64,000 nt of DNA from Jaltomata sinuosa. Its lineage: Eukaryota; Streptophyta; Magnoliopsida; Solanales; Solanaceae. The DNA lies in the NCBI GenBank assembly GCA_003996215.1, contig QJPP01001738.1, positions 62,001 through 126,000 on the forward strand, in the 5' to 3' direction. This document shows positions 37,297-48,600 of the stretch, in pieces. Made by a program: the position numbers and the translations under genes. A model generated the notes under the pieces. The model was not told the origin of the DNA, made no database searches, and worked only from the letters and a program-made list of their open reading frames with translations. The stretch's first letter is position 1. Each line of letters starts with the position of its first letter.

Positions 37297-37664
37297 AAAA
37301 TTATGTAAAATGTACGTTATGCATTTATTAATTTGATGTAAATATTGAATTGTGCGGAGGTATTTTTGCTTTTATTCCTCACGCCTTTCAGAATTGTTTG
37401 TTTGTTTATATATATATATAGTAGCGTCGGAGACATCTTTATCTCAGGAGGAGGCTTCATCGTCCGGCTCCGATGTTAGGATCGGCCGGCTCATCCTCGA
37501 AATTCAAAAAGAAAAGAGAGACAGAACGGAATCACTTTGTTTCAGTAACATATCTAATCAGACTGAATAGAATTTGAAGACACGATCATTCACATAAATT
37601 CCAGTGAACTATTGAAGCTATCAGTGAGATTGATCAGACAACAAGGACTTTCGGTAGACTTATT

Positions 37665-37865
37665 TCATTTCCGAATTTGCTTGCAACAAGTTCTAACATT
37701 AGTATGAGTTCGTTGACCGCGTAAGGGCGATCCATCTTGATGACGAATTCCACGATAACAAAAAATCAAAATTAATCGTTCGATGTCTGCTCGTTCTCTC
37801 CTTTTCAATTCCCAATAAACAACATGATTTTGACCTATCATTTATTCAATTTGATCGATTTGATA
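37665..37865 (-). pseudogene. rps13: Mitochondrial rps13 fragment (NUMT)
   Basis: On the minus strand one frame reads the C-terminal two thirds of plant mitochondrial ribosomal protein S13. Recognisable segments are VYWELKRRERADIERL and RGIRHQDGSPLRGQRTHTN, ending CKQIRK and a TGA stop at 37665-37667. A TAA stop interrupts the frame just before MIGQNHVVYW (near 37840), where a Gln is expected. The N-terminal third is missing, and an AT microsatellite follows at 37862-37880. S13 belongs to the small mitoribosomal subunit. A pseudogene from nuclear transfer of mitochondrial DNA is the simplest reading. Confidence 0.82.
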
Positions 37866-37880
37866 TATATATATATATTT

Positions 37881-38999
37881 TTAAAAAATCTATATCAAAA
37901 TAATAAAGAAGTGAGATATGTAGCATTAGATAGTGGGAAAATAAAAACATTAATAGTATTGTGTATTGTGTTAGAATTTAATTTTAATAATGACAAAACT
38001 AAATGTTATTCTCACAGGAAATAAAACAAAACAAGAAAATGAAATAGCAAGCATGAAGTCTGAAGATATGGAAGGATACAACTATATAAGGAAATTCGAT
38101 TTCATATATGAAGGAAGTCGATTGAAGAAACACTCCACAAATCAAGTCAAATCTCTTGAGTTGTCATTCTCGATCTACCTAAAAAAATCCTTGATCGCTT
38201 TATTAATTTAAATTGTTGTTGTCCACGCGTACCTAGTAGAAAGAAAGAATTTTTTGGAATAGTTATTCCATTCCCAAAGAAAGAAAATTACCCTACCACG
38301 AAAGAACTATCAACTACACAAAAATGCTACATCAACAAATATATCCTTGCCAAGACATCAAATAAGGAGAGTGTGTATATATGTTGTACATGAGAAAAAA
38401 GAAAAAATACACATTCTATAAGTGGAATGTTCATTATTATAATAAATAATCGATTAGGAGAACTGCTATTACACTACATAGTATACTTAAGTAGTCGAGT
38501 AGGAGAATTGTTATCTCACTACAGAGTATATATACTCTTTTTCACCTTTCATTTTTCATCTTTTATGTCCTGGGACATAGATATTCTAGATACCCCCTTC
38601 TATTATGAATCGCCAAAGTCTTCCTACTTCTCCATTATTACAATCAGATCCGTAAAATGAGAAATCAATCAAAATGGACTTGAATTGCATCATATGACTA
38701 TATAAGCTATTCTAATATTAAGAGATTTAATATGGATTAAAGTCGTGGAAGCAGACCTTTAATTTTCTTGGACCACGTAAGAATTCGTCGTCCGATTGAA
38801 TTTGCTTTTTCCGGGATGCTCTATAGGAATCCATCGCTATTCCTTTCCTCCACCGATGAAGGTTCATCCCGAGTCACAAGAGCAATCTCTTTTTTTTTAT
38901 TCTTTTTTTTCCGTTATGGTAATGCAATGCAAGAGGTTAAAAATGTTGTTGTTTCTGATGATGAAAAGAGCTATTATCTTATGCGAAATTGATGAAAAC
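37881..38999. other. Non-coding stretch, possibly more organellar DNA
   Basis: No gene recognised. The part at about 38740-38890 has a GC content and style unlike its neighbours and may be organellar, but I could not tie it to a gene. Confidence 0.35.
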
Positions 39000-39760
39000 C
39001 TGAAATGTCGGTAATGTTAGAAGAAGACCAACAAAATCTGATGGTCAGATGCCTACGGTCGGTATATCTTTGAAAGCTCTGACAGAGAGAATAAACGGAC
39101 TCCTTGAGGGTTACTTAAGCCACTTTAGTGCAAACCAGAAGAACTGGAGTTGTTGGATGTTGCTCAGTCCTGCTATAACTTAACAACCAAAAAGCGTTGC
39201 GTTGAACTTCAGCCCCTTTGAGTTAGCCACAGGGTAACATCCTCTGACGCCCCACACCATTGCGACAGGAGGGGGCTTGCCCATCGGCCTACTTTACCAA
39301 GAGGTGGCAGGAGCACAACGACCTTAGGTCAAACCCACTTAAATAACCTAAAGGCTTTGCTCGGTCTGAAAGTAGATCTTGTAAAAAAAACAACGGATAG
39401 GAAAGGTAGCCTATAAACTCAAGCGGCCAGCTCGGTGAAAACAAACCTCGTATTCCATGTGAGTCAATTGACTTCGATTAGACTAGATCGCTCCAGAAAG
39501 GAACGTGCCCACGAGAGCTCCACCAGATGTTGTAGATAAACCTACTAAAGAAGAAATTGAGTATATCGTAGCTGACCGCATCATGGGCTAGCCCATACAC
39601 CCTTTGCACGAGTGGAATACTACTAAGTCAAGTAGAAAGGTCAACCTAAGAGTGAGGCAAACCAGGAAGAGGCTGAAACTTAGGATTCGAAGACCAAGTC
39701 AGAGACTACTAGACGTCTCGCAGAGCGACTCTCAACAAGGACGTTGAAATTGTTCAAAAA
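39000..39760 (+). pseudogene. Decayed chromovirus (Ty3/gypsy) integrase to chromodomain fragment
   Basis: In shifting frames the sequence reads ERINGLLEGYLSHF and NFSPFELATG (integrase C-terminal core). After several stops come VVDKPTKEEIEYIVADR and a chromodomain-like VNLRVRQ/WEEAE region at about 39600-39700. This order matches plant chromovirus pol ends. No LTR is visible on either side. It lies 1.2 kb from the rps13 fragment. Confidence 0.75.
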
Positions 39761-40436
39761 AAAGGATCTTTACAATTCGCTTTTACTAAAGAAAAAAGAG
39801 TACACTTGTATTCCGGCTAATAAAGGAAAAGTTTTTTTTTTTTCAAATTCAAGTTTGACTCTGATTAGATTCTTAACGCAAGGCGCTAAGTAAGCAAGCT
39901 ATCGCTCCGTGGGAACCGAGGAAAATAAAGAACATCAAGTAGAAAGGACCTTATTTTTATAATCTCTTGTGTTAAAGTAGTTGTAGTTTTCCGCTAATAG
40001 AAGTGTAAAATTTACGGTGAAATATAAAGATCGAGTTCAAAAATTTTAAAAACTATCTCAAATAACCAATTTTTCCAAATCTAAAACTTGCAATTTTCTT
40101 TTTGCAAGTTGCTCAAAAAATAAAAACAAAAACTTTGAACTTGCAAACCACTTTTGCAAGTAAAATTGAAGTTGAAAACAAAGTACTAACAAGTGGAGGA
40201 TCTTAGAGATAAATCACAAATCATTTTTTTTCCTTCACTAGAACCATGTGACACGTAGACAATTGGTTTTAGTGGAAAAGCAAAGTTCTTATTTTACTAA
40301 AAGGACCAATTATAAGAATACCACCAATGTTTTATGCCAGTGATCAGAAACAAACCATCAAATGACAAAAAAACAACTGCTTAAGACTTTTACACAGGTT
40401 TTTTATTATCTTATCCTATTTAAGAGGTGGGACTTT
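39761..40436. other. Intergenic, no gene seen
   Basis: AT-rich. A block at about 39870-39925 (AAGGCGCTAAGTAAGCAAGC) resembles mitochondrial spacer style, unproven. Confidence 0.4.
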
Positions 40437-41066
40437 AGCAGCTGAAGCCGGCAGGACATAGATGCATGCCTGCTTCGACAGGCCCCATTTCAAAAAAATT
40501 TATACTCTTCTCTATTTTAATTTATTTATTTTACATTAAAATTTTTATAAATTATAATAATTAATTATATATTTAAAAATTACATTAAAAATATTATAAA
40601 TCACGATAATTAATAAATTAAAATATTTTTATATGAATTTAATTGATCAGAATAAAATAATATATACATATCTAAATTAGGCATATCTTAAAATTTTTGA
40701 GTATCAATATTAGGTCCGTGCTTTGCACGGTAGTGGAGTGGGAGGCTAAAGCAGGCAGGACATGAACGGCATGTCTGCTTCGATGGGTCCCACTCAGAAA
40801 ATTTTTACTCTTCCCCATTTTAATTTATTTATCTTATATTAAAAGTCTTATAAATCACAATAATTAATAATTAATTATATATTTAAAAATTACATTAAAA
40901 GTATTATAATCACAATAAAATTAAAAATATTATAAATCACAATATTAACAACTTAAAATATTCTTATATGAATTTCATTGATCTAAATAAAATAATATAT
41001 GCATATCTAAATTAAGCATATCTTAAAATTTTCGAATATCAACATTGGACCCGTGCAACTTCTAGT
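40437..41066. repeat. Two tandem ~310-bp Helitron-like units
   Basis: Each unit starts around a GGCAGGACAT..GCCTGCTTCGA palindrome (40449, 40765). It passes through an AT-rich stretch with TTATATGAATTTNATTGATC and ends with a CCGTGC motif: CCGTGCTTTGCACGG at 40713-40727 in unit 1, and a shortened form followed by CTAG at 41062-41065 in unit 2. The ending is similar to the 28.7-kb element. Confidence 0.6.
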
Positions 41067-41161
41067 TTAAAAAGAAGAAGAAATGAGAAAATCTTCGAAG
41101 TAAAATTAAACAAGATGTATTATTATAGGGAAAATGAGAGAAATCTCAACTTATTCCCAAT

Positions 41162-41660
41162 TACTCCTTTTATGTAATTTTTACTTGTCCAGTATTACTT
41201 GATACACTTTTAAGGAACAATAAATAAAATATTAATTTTATTATATTACCTTTTGAATATAATAAATTTATTATTTTGACAAATGACTATAGTTAATAAT
41301 AACGGTAAAGTAGTAAAATATTTTCTCTAGGAAAACAAGCTCCTTAAGAATGATCATGAAAATGACTTCGAAAATAGGAAAATCAAGTTCCATAAGTAAC
41401 TTTCAACGTCCCTAACCCCTATCTCTTGATCATTCCACCCCACTCCTCACCCTATTTCACCTTCATAATGTTTTGCTAGTTTACATATAAATGCTCTTGA
41501 AATATTATTTTTTTACTTACTTACCAAACACTAGATAATAAGTAAGAAACCCACGTATTTTCCAAGAAAATATTTTCTAGCATCATATAAACACACCCTT
41601 AAATGATAAATTATCTCTTAATTTTTCAAATTGGACAAGTAAAAGTAGACGGAGGGAGTA
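41162..41660. mobile_element. MITE-like element, family C
   Basis: Left TTACTCCTTTTATGTAATTT..TTACTTGTCC and right GGACAAGTAAAAGTAGACGG AGGGAGTAA form terminal inverted repeats. The element ends about 360 bases upstream of the ADH start. Confidence 0.6.
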
Positions 41661-41902
41661 ATAGTATTTGGGAAAACCACTGATATTTAGCTTAATTTAT
41701 CCAAAGAAACATCCTAGGGTCACTTAAAATTTGTCATTGAAAAAATATTAGTAATGCCACCTTTCAATTTGATGACAAACAGTTCCATGAAAAACAGGAT
41801 GGAAAAACTTCCAAGAAATGGTTTTCCCATAGCCTATTGTATTCTTAAAAAACCATTTACAAGTGTACTACTCAGTTTCTTCCTTTCTAGCTTTTCTAGT
41901 AG

Positions 41903-41910
41903 TATAAATA
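41903..41910 (+). promoter_or_regulatory. TATA box of the plus-strand ADH copy
   Basis: TATAAATA lies 117 bases upstream of the start codon. Two AAACCA/TGGTTT cores, the sequence of the anaerobic-response element of plant Adh promoters, occur nearby (about 41818 and 41850). The TATA call is good; a hypoxia-response role is inference. Confidence 0.6.
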
Positions 41911-42026
41911 CCCCCAAGAAAGAGCAGTGTTATTGCATCACAAATCAGTTCATCAAGAAACTCTTTAACTCAATATATAATATTCCAGTTATTACTACTA
42001 GTTAAGAAAAAAATCAAGAATATATC

Positions 42027-43982
42027 ATGTCAACCACTGCTGGACAAGTCATTCGTTGCAAAGGTTTTCCAAAAAATTTCTATTTTTCTATTTGGTGGTC
42101 AATTATGCAAATGGGAACTTTGAGGTAATGTAAATTTCTGCTTTCTTTGCAGCTGCTGTGGCATGGGAAGCAGGGAAGCCATTGGTGATTGAGGAAGTGG
42201 ATGTAGCTCCTCCTCAGCATATGGAAGTTCGTCTCAAGATCCTTTACACTTCCCTTTGTCACACTGATGTTTACTTTTGGGAAGCCAAGGTAAATATATA
42301 ACAACAAATTGCAACACCATATTGAAGTTTCTGAGTGTCATCAACATATTCTGAATCTTTCATGTATTGCAGGGGCAAAATCCAGTCTTTCCTCGTATTC
42401 TTGGACATGAGGCAGCAGGGTATGTCCTTACATTTCAAGAACCAAAAGGGTGTTGATATAACTGTGCTTTCAGTTGATCTTTTTTCGTTTATTGGTATTT
42501 AGGATTGTGGAGAGTGTGGGAGAGGGAGTGACAGAGCTTGTACCAGGAGATCATGTACTTCCAGTGTTCACTGGGGAATGCAAAAATTGTGCACACTGCA
42601 AATCAGAAGAGAGCAACATGTGCAGCCTATTGAGGATTAACACAGACGGGAGTGATGATTCATGATGAGCAATCAAGATTCTCCATCAATGGAAAGCCCA
42701 TTTACCATTTTGTTGGGACTTCCACTTTTAGTGAGTACACTGTGGTTCATGTTGGTTGTCTTGCCAAAATCAACCCTCTTGCTCCTCTTGACAAAGTTTG
42801 TGTCCTCAGTTGTGGAATTTCAACTGGTAAACCAAAGTTCTATATTTTGTAACAGTTCATTCTCTGTCGTTGTTGGTGAATTCTGTAGAAGGTTTATTCA
42901 TATATTAATTAGACAAATTCTGGATGCTTATAGGCCTTGGTGCAACTCTGAATGTTGCCAAACCAACAAAGGGCACAAGTGTGGCTGTGTTTGGACTGGG
43001 CGCTGTAGGCCTTGCTGTGAGTCTTCCTATTGCTAATCACAATGTCCTCCTGTCTTTTTTAATCTGTATAAGTGTTAGTGACTAAATTAGTTGCATCCCA
43101 TTTTAATAGGCTGCAGAAGGAGCAAGGATTGCAGGGGCTTCAAGGATTATTGGTGTTGATTTGAATGCAAGCAGATTTGAGCTAGGTAAAATATCCAAAT
43201 TTGTGTGCTCTTGCTTCAACATTAGAACTTTCAATCTTTTCTATTGACCTTCGTTTCTATGATTAGTCATCCTCCTCTATCTAAAAAAAGAAATTTACTT
43301 CTGTTCTTCTTCAGCGAAGAAATTTGGTGTGACAGAATTTGTGAACCCAAAGGACTATAACAAACCAGTTCAAGAGGTACTCTGCACGCATGCTTCCTTC
43401 TCCTAATATATCAGTTTGTATTAGCAAAAACTTGAGTGGAAATCAATCATCCTTTCTTGAATGTTTGATAGGTGATTGCTGAGATGACTGATGGCGGTGT
43501 CGACAGAAGCGTGGAGTGCACTGGCCACATTGATGCTATGATTTCTGCATTTGAATGTGTCCATGATGTATGTTTTCTTCTACTATTCAATTCCGATGTT
43601 TAACTCAATGCAATTTTTGTTCATACAAAAGAAAGTGATGAATTCTCATATGGTCACTCGACTAGTAGTTATTATCTCTAACAAAGACAGTACTGAATGG
43701 CAGGGCTGGGGAGTGGCTGTTCTTGTAGGAGTACCCCATAAAGAAGCTGTTTTCAAGACACATCCTATGAACTTGTTGAATGAAAGGACTCTAAAGGGCA
43801 CATTCTTTGGAAACTACAAGCCGCGATCCGATCTTCCTTCTGTTGTGGAGAAGTACATGAACAAGGAAGTAGAATTGGAGAAGTTCATAACTCATCAACT
43901 CCCGTTTTCTGAAATCAACAAGGCTTTTGATCTCATGCTCAAAGGAGAAGGCCTTCGTTGCATCATTTATATGGATCACTAA
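42027..43982 (+). pseudogene. Alcohol dehydrogenase copy, nine exons, frameshifted in exon 4
   Basis: Exons: 42027-42063, 42153-42289, 42373-42419, 42503-42826, 42934-43016, 43110-43185, 43315-43376, 43472-43567, 43704-43982. All introns are GT-AG. Without the defect it would encode 380 residues, the normal length. Present are SLCHTDVYFW (catalytic Cys), GHEAAG (catalytic His), the structural zinc lobe GECKNCAHCKSEESNMC, SCGISTG (catalytic Cys), FGLGAVGLA (NAD binding) and the C-terminus ending MDH. In exon 4, around 42646-42650, CACAGACGGGAGTG stands where the family has two more bases. The frame therefore runs into a TGA at 42663, and the family frame resumes as MMIHDEQSRFSINGKP. The phases of exons 4 and 5 confirm that exactly two bases are missing. 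Read as a recent pseudogene; a sequencing error would make it a normal ADH gene. Confidence 0.88.
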
Positions 43983-44556
43983 TTAAGCCTTATTATATAA
44001 GTATTTCCCCCAACAGCAGAGGCATAGAGCTGTTGATGACTACAGTCCTTTACAAAAAGTATAAATGACAATGTTTTCTTGCTCTGGTGTGTGTTTCTGC
44101 TTTTCCTTTCAAAAATCCTTGTAATTTTTCTAGCCTTTTGTATAAACGTATCATTTCATTGTGATGTAAGTATTTATCCTAAAAACGGTACAATTGAATT
44201 TGCAGATGAGGTCAAGAGCACCCGTGTAAGATCTAATTCTGTTTAGGACCCATTACCAGCAATCAGTTATCTAAGTGATAAAAGAATGAACGTAAACGCA
44301 AATAAAGTAAGGGAAAACAACGGGGCCCTCAACGGTGTTCCTCGAGGGTTAGGATCCTTCCAACGAGGGTCGAATACTAGCAAGGAAACTAATAAGAAAG
44401 CTAAGACTTAAGTTTGAACCCAAAATGAAACGGATGATATATTTGCTCTATTTCAAGTAGTTTCAGGGTAATTTTGGTCCTTTTCCGATATTGTAATTAT
44501 ATATCAACACTTGGTATACTATTGAAAGAAGCAAAATTTGTAAACTATAATGTAAG
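43983..44556. other. ADH 3' flank
   Basis: Contains the ADH 3' UTR, with AATAAA-like signals not certain. Otherwise nothing recognised. Confidence 0.5.
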
Positions 44557-44907
44557 TAGGCGTTTGGCCATAAATATTATTCACAATATTTCGAAATACG
44601 TTCACTTTATTCCAGAATACTTGTTTGGCCATGAAAACCAAAAACATATTCCGGAATATGTTTTCACAATTTTTAGTTTTTTGAAAAACACCTCTTGAGG
44701 TGTATTCACTATTTTTGGATTCAATTTTTCCTCACTTTATTTTTAAATACTACACCAACTCAATAGTCTAAAATATTTTTGAAAATACAATGGCTTAACA
44801 CAACTCTAACTCTGTTTTCAACTTTAAAGTGAATATCAAATAAAGTGAATATAGTGAATACCAAATAAAGTAAATACGTATTTTATTTTTATGGCCAAAC
44901 GGGTCCT
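44557..44907. mobile_element. MITE, family D (GTTTGGCCAT termini)
   Basis: Left tip TAGGCGTTTGGCCATAAATA and the complement of the right tip, TAGGACCCGTTTGGCCATAA, match. The interior has repeated GTGAATA motifs. No coding frame. Confidence 0.75.
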
Positions 44908-45610
44908 AAATAGACAATGTCAAGTGTCAAGCGAACTATGCTTATCGAGTATTTTAGGATGTGCTGAACAGAGATGAGGCACGAAATATAACCTTTATAA
45001 AGAATATTCAAAGCATTATATTTGAAATTCGCAGCAAAAATTTCGGACAAAAAGAAAGCAAGTGAGATCAATACCACTATTAATACTTAATTTTCAAGTA
45101 TAATTTACTTCATGACTTAATTTTTTATATTTTAATGCAATTAATATTGTAGTCAATTTTCGAGAAGAAGAAAAATATCATAAAAGAATATTATTGAACC
45201 ACATTAGAGGACCTTCATTCGAAGACTTATTCGCATTGTTAATAAAACATAACGTGAAACTACCAAAGAATCAGTGGTCACTTATTTTTTATGAAAATCA
45301 TACAACTTCCAGAGTAGCAATAATTAAAACAAATTCTACAGAGGACCACTGAGGCGTTCAATTAAAACCCAAATAAATAACACATCAGAAAAGATATGCA
45401 CGAGATGGCCTCCATATGAGAAATCCTTTTAAAGATTATTTTTGAAAATGCATTTACATAGTTCCTTTCATACATAACAGAGCAAAGTAATCAAAAGGAC
45501 GCCTAAACCCGAAGGAACCCTTGAATGCATGAGCATAACATGAAATATAATACAAATGCAAACTATTGCTATTGATCACAACTTGCTCACTAACTAGAAT
45601 TTGATGGTCA
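44908..45610. other. Convergent intergenic region between ADH and SPT5
   Basis: AT-rich, no gene seen. Holds the SPT5 3' UTR. Confidence 0.55.
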
Positions 45611-48600
45611 CTATGCATGCGCTAACTTGGCCAAAAGTACCATGTCTAATATTTTAACATCAAGGGTATCATCAACCTTTACAATCCCATCAGTTCCATC
45701 AACACCAATAAGCTTACCGGTTGCACCACGTTGGGGACCACCCATGATCTTGATTTTATCAGACTTCTTTGGTACTACTATGTCAATTTCAGTTGGGTGC
45801 GCAATGATAGTGTCACCATTGCCGCTTGATCCAAGACCAACACTACAAGAACCATCCTGCTCCAGAAGTAAGTCAAAGAATGTTGGTTAATTTTCCGAAG
45901 AAAACTGAAACTATTCCCCTTGAAAAGGTGGCTTTAACTACGGTTCTCAGCCAGGCACCAAAAAGCAGAACAACAAACCTCTTGACAAAAGCAGCCACCT
46001 TTTCAGAAATATGTATAACAAGTGCACAAACATGTTGGTATGTTATGAATATAAGAGCCATTAGCATAGTTTTATATACGCTAAACTATATACACTCTGT
46101 TTCACTTCATTGGCTTGTATATAGATTACTGATGGTGGAAGAAAGTTTTATAAAACGTGGGTTAATAACAAAAAGAGAACAGCGCATCAAAGTTAAAGAG
46201 TGAATACTTTAATAAATTTAAATGCTTGCAAGTTGTGAAAATTGTAGAACTAGAAAGACATCAATCATTTTGAAACGTCCCAGTAAAGGGCGAGTGTCAC
46301 ACGAATCTGAACAAATGGGGTAAATATTTTAAGTTTGATAAAAGTAAAATAAAATTACAAAGTTCAAGATCTAATCCAGCAAAATTAGAGAATAATATTC
46401 ATTCTAACCAGAATTTCAAAAGTACAAAAACAAATACAATATAAATTCATAACTTCGTCATTTTCACTACCATTGCCTAGGATACCATGAGAATAAATAT
46501 TCAATAATCACTTTCAAACTAATATTTACATGTGCAATGCTCTAGCTTAGAGCACCATGCTCCCTCGTCCATTTATCACTATCATTATTATTATTCTATT
46601 ATTATCTTATACTACTACTGTTGTTGCTGTTACTTGGGTTATTTTGTTGTCGGTACTTGTCTTTTCTACAGTATTTCTTAAACGTTTCTCTTGAGCCAAG
46701 GGTTTATCGAAAATAGTCTCTCTACCTCACACAAGGTATAGGGGTTAAGGTCTGCATACACCTCACTCTCCCCGGACACCACTTCTGAGATCAGACAGGG
46801 GTATGTTGTACTATTTACATGTGCAATACATCTGCTCAGGGAAGTGGTTAAGAGGTTTCTATGCACTTCCAAGAAAACACCTTCTGAAAGTAATGCTCCC
46901 TATGTCCCAATTTATGTCACTTTTCGCTTTTCAAGATTCAAGCAAATGTATATTTGACAGAATCTTAGTTTTTTGAAATAAAATTTACATATTCGGATAC
47001 TATGTAAAAGGAATTATAAGTTAGAATAATTAATAATTCAAAATAATTAAAAGACATGAAAAAAATTGTGGTCAAAGAATAATTCGTTTGACTCGCGAAA
47101 TCCGAACACTCTCGTAGTATGTGAAGTAAATTCCAACTAAGGGGAAGACAAATTAGTGCAGAATATACATACCGCTAGCACCTCATGCACAACTCCGATG
47201 ACAGTGTCATCATTGGACTTCCGTACATTGACCAAGATATCAGGCAAGAGCCAAGGACCTTCTGTATCCCCACCTGCAATTACTGAATGTTGAAAATAGT
47301 ATTGCCTACCACTCTTCTATATTAAATAATAAAATGAATTTGTAACAATGAACAATATTAAAGGTCAATATCCTCTATGCCTAAATCATCAAGTTGTAAA
47401 GACGCAACTGTTTGGACTTATTTGCATTCCTACATTGCGATTTTGACTAACGTTAGAGCAATTTTGACATTAAAATCAACAAAAACCACTGAGAATATGC
47501 AAAATTAAACACATTAAGCGCCTAAATCATCAAGTTGTAAAGACGCAAATGTTCGGACTTATTTGCATTCCTCACATTGCGATTTTGACTAACGTTAGAG
47601 CAATTTCGACATTACAATCAACAAAAACCACTGAGAATGTGCAAAAATTAAACACATTAAGCTAAACAATGAAATTTTAATATTGCGCAACTATAACATT
47701 GAATTAAAATGCACGAACATGAATAACAAGGCCCACTAGTTCATCACTTTGCAAAGTGGAAACAAGAGATCATCGGATCTCAATAAAATGCTCTCTTTCA
47801 CTAGAATGCAAGAGATTATGGGTAAAATATATAAATTCTGCAGTGATCACTTTTAACTTTTCAGTAAGATTTATTATAAGTGATTTGTCATTCCAAAAGA
47901 CAAACTATTGTGTCAAAGAAGGGACGCACCTCCTATAGGTGACATCATATCCAGCCCACCACTTCCAGGAGTCATTGGCTGCCCGCCAGGAGTACCAGGT
48001 ATATATGCTGAACTCGGCGTCATTGGTGGTTGTCCACCGGGAGTTGATGGCAAGTAAGGACTTGGAGCATTAGCTGCATGGAACAAAGAACAATGGCATT
48101 ATATTTTTCATACAAGGACCCGAAGAAGAAAATGCAGCTTTCACTCCTGTAAATGAGACTTTAGGTTACCATATGCAGAACCATTGTCTCTTGGGGTCCC
48201 GGCATCGCTGTAATTACCGCTAGGAGTATTAGTCCAACCAGAACCAGGAGTAGGTGCTTCATACGCCCTTGAACGAGGACTAGATGGCTGAAAAATGAAC
48301 ACAAAACATGATAATCTTTTTTTTAGAAAGAGAACAAAGCATGATAATCTATATATATTTAAAAGCACGAAGCCCCTTAATGAAATGCCGGTCGCCTTTT
48401 TTACTTTTACTCTTTAAAAAAGAATCACATTAAGACAAAATTTTCATTTAATTATTTTCCTAATATTTAGAAATTTAAAATCAACTAAAATTTTACTTAT
48501 TAATTTTTTTCCCTTATTTGAACTATGTGGAATGTCCTACTATGGAGGAGAAGACGTAGGGCATGGAACTTGGTCCCTCCTGTGTTGAATGGGGTTATTT

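Noticed and set aside
45627..46203. Plus-strand frames of 87 and 125 codons
   Set aside because: The first is antisense to the last SPT5 exon and the second overlaps its intron; neither has recognisable domains.
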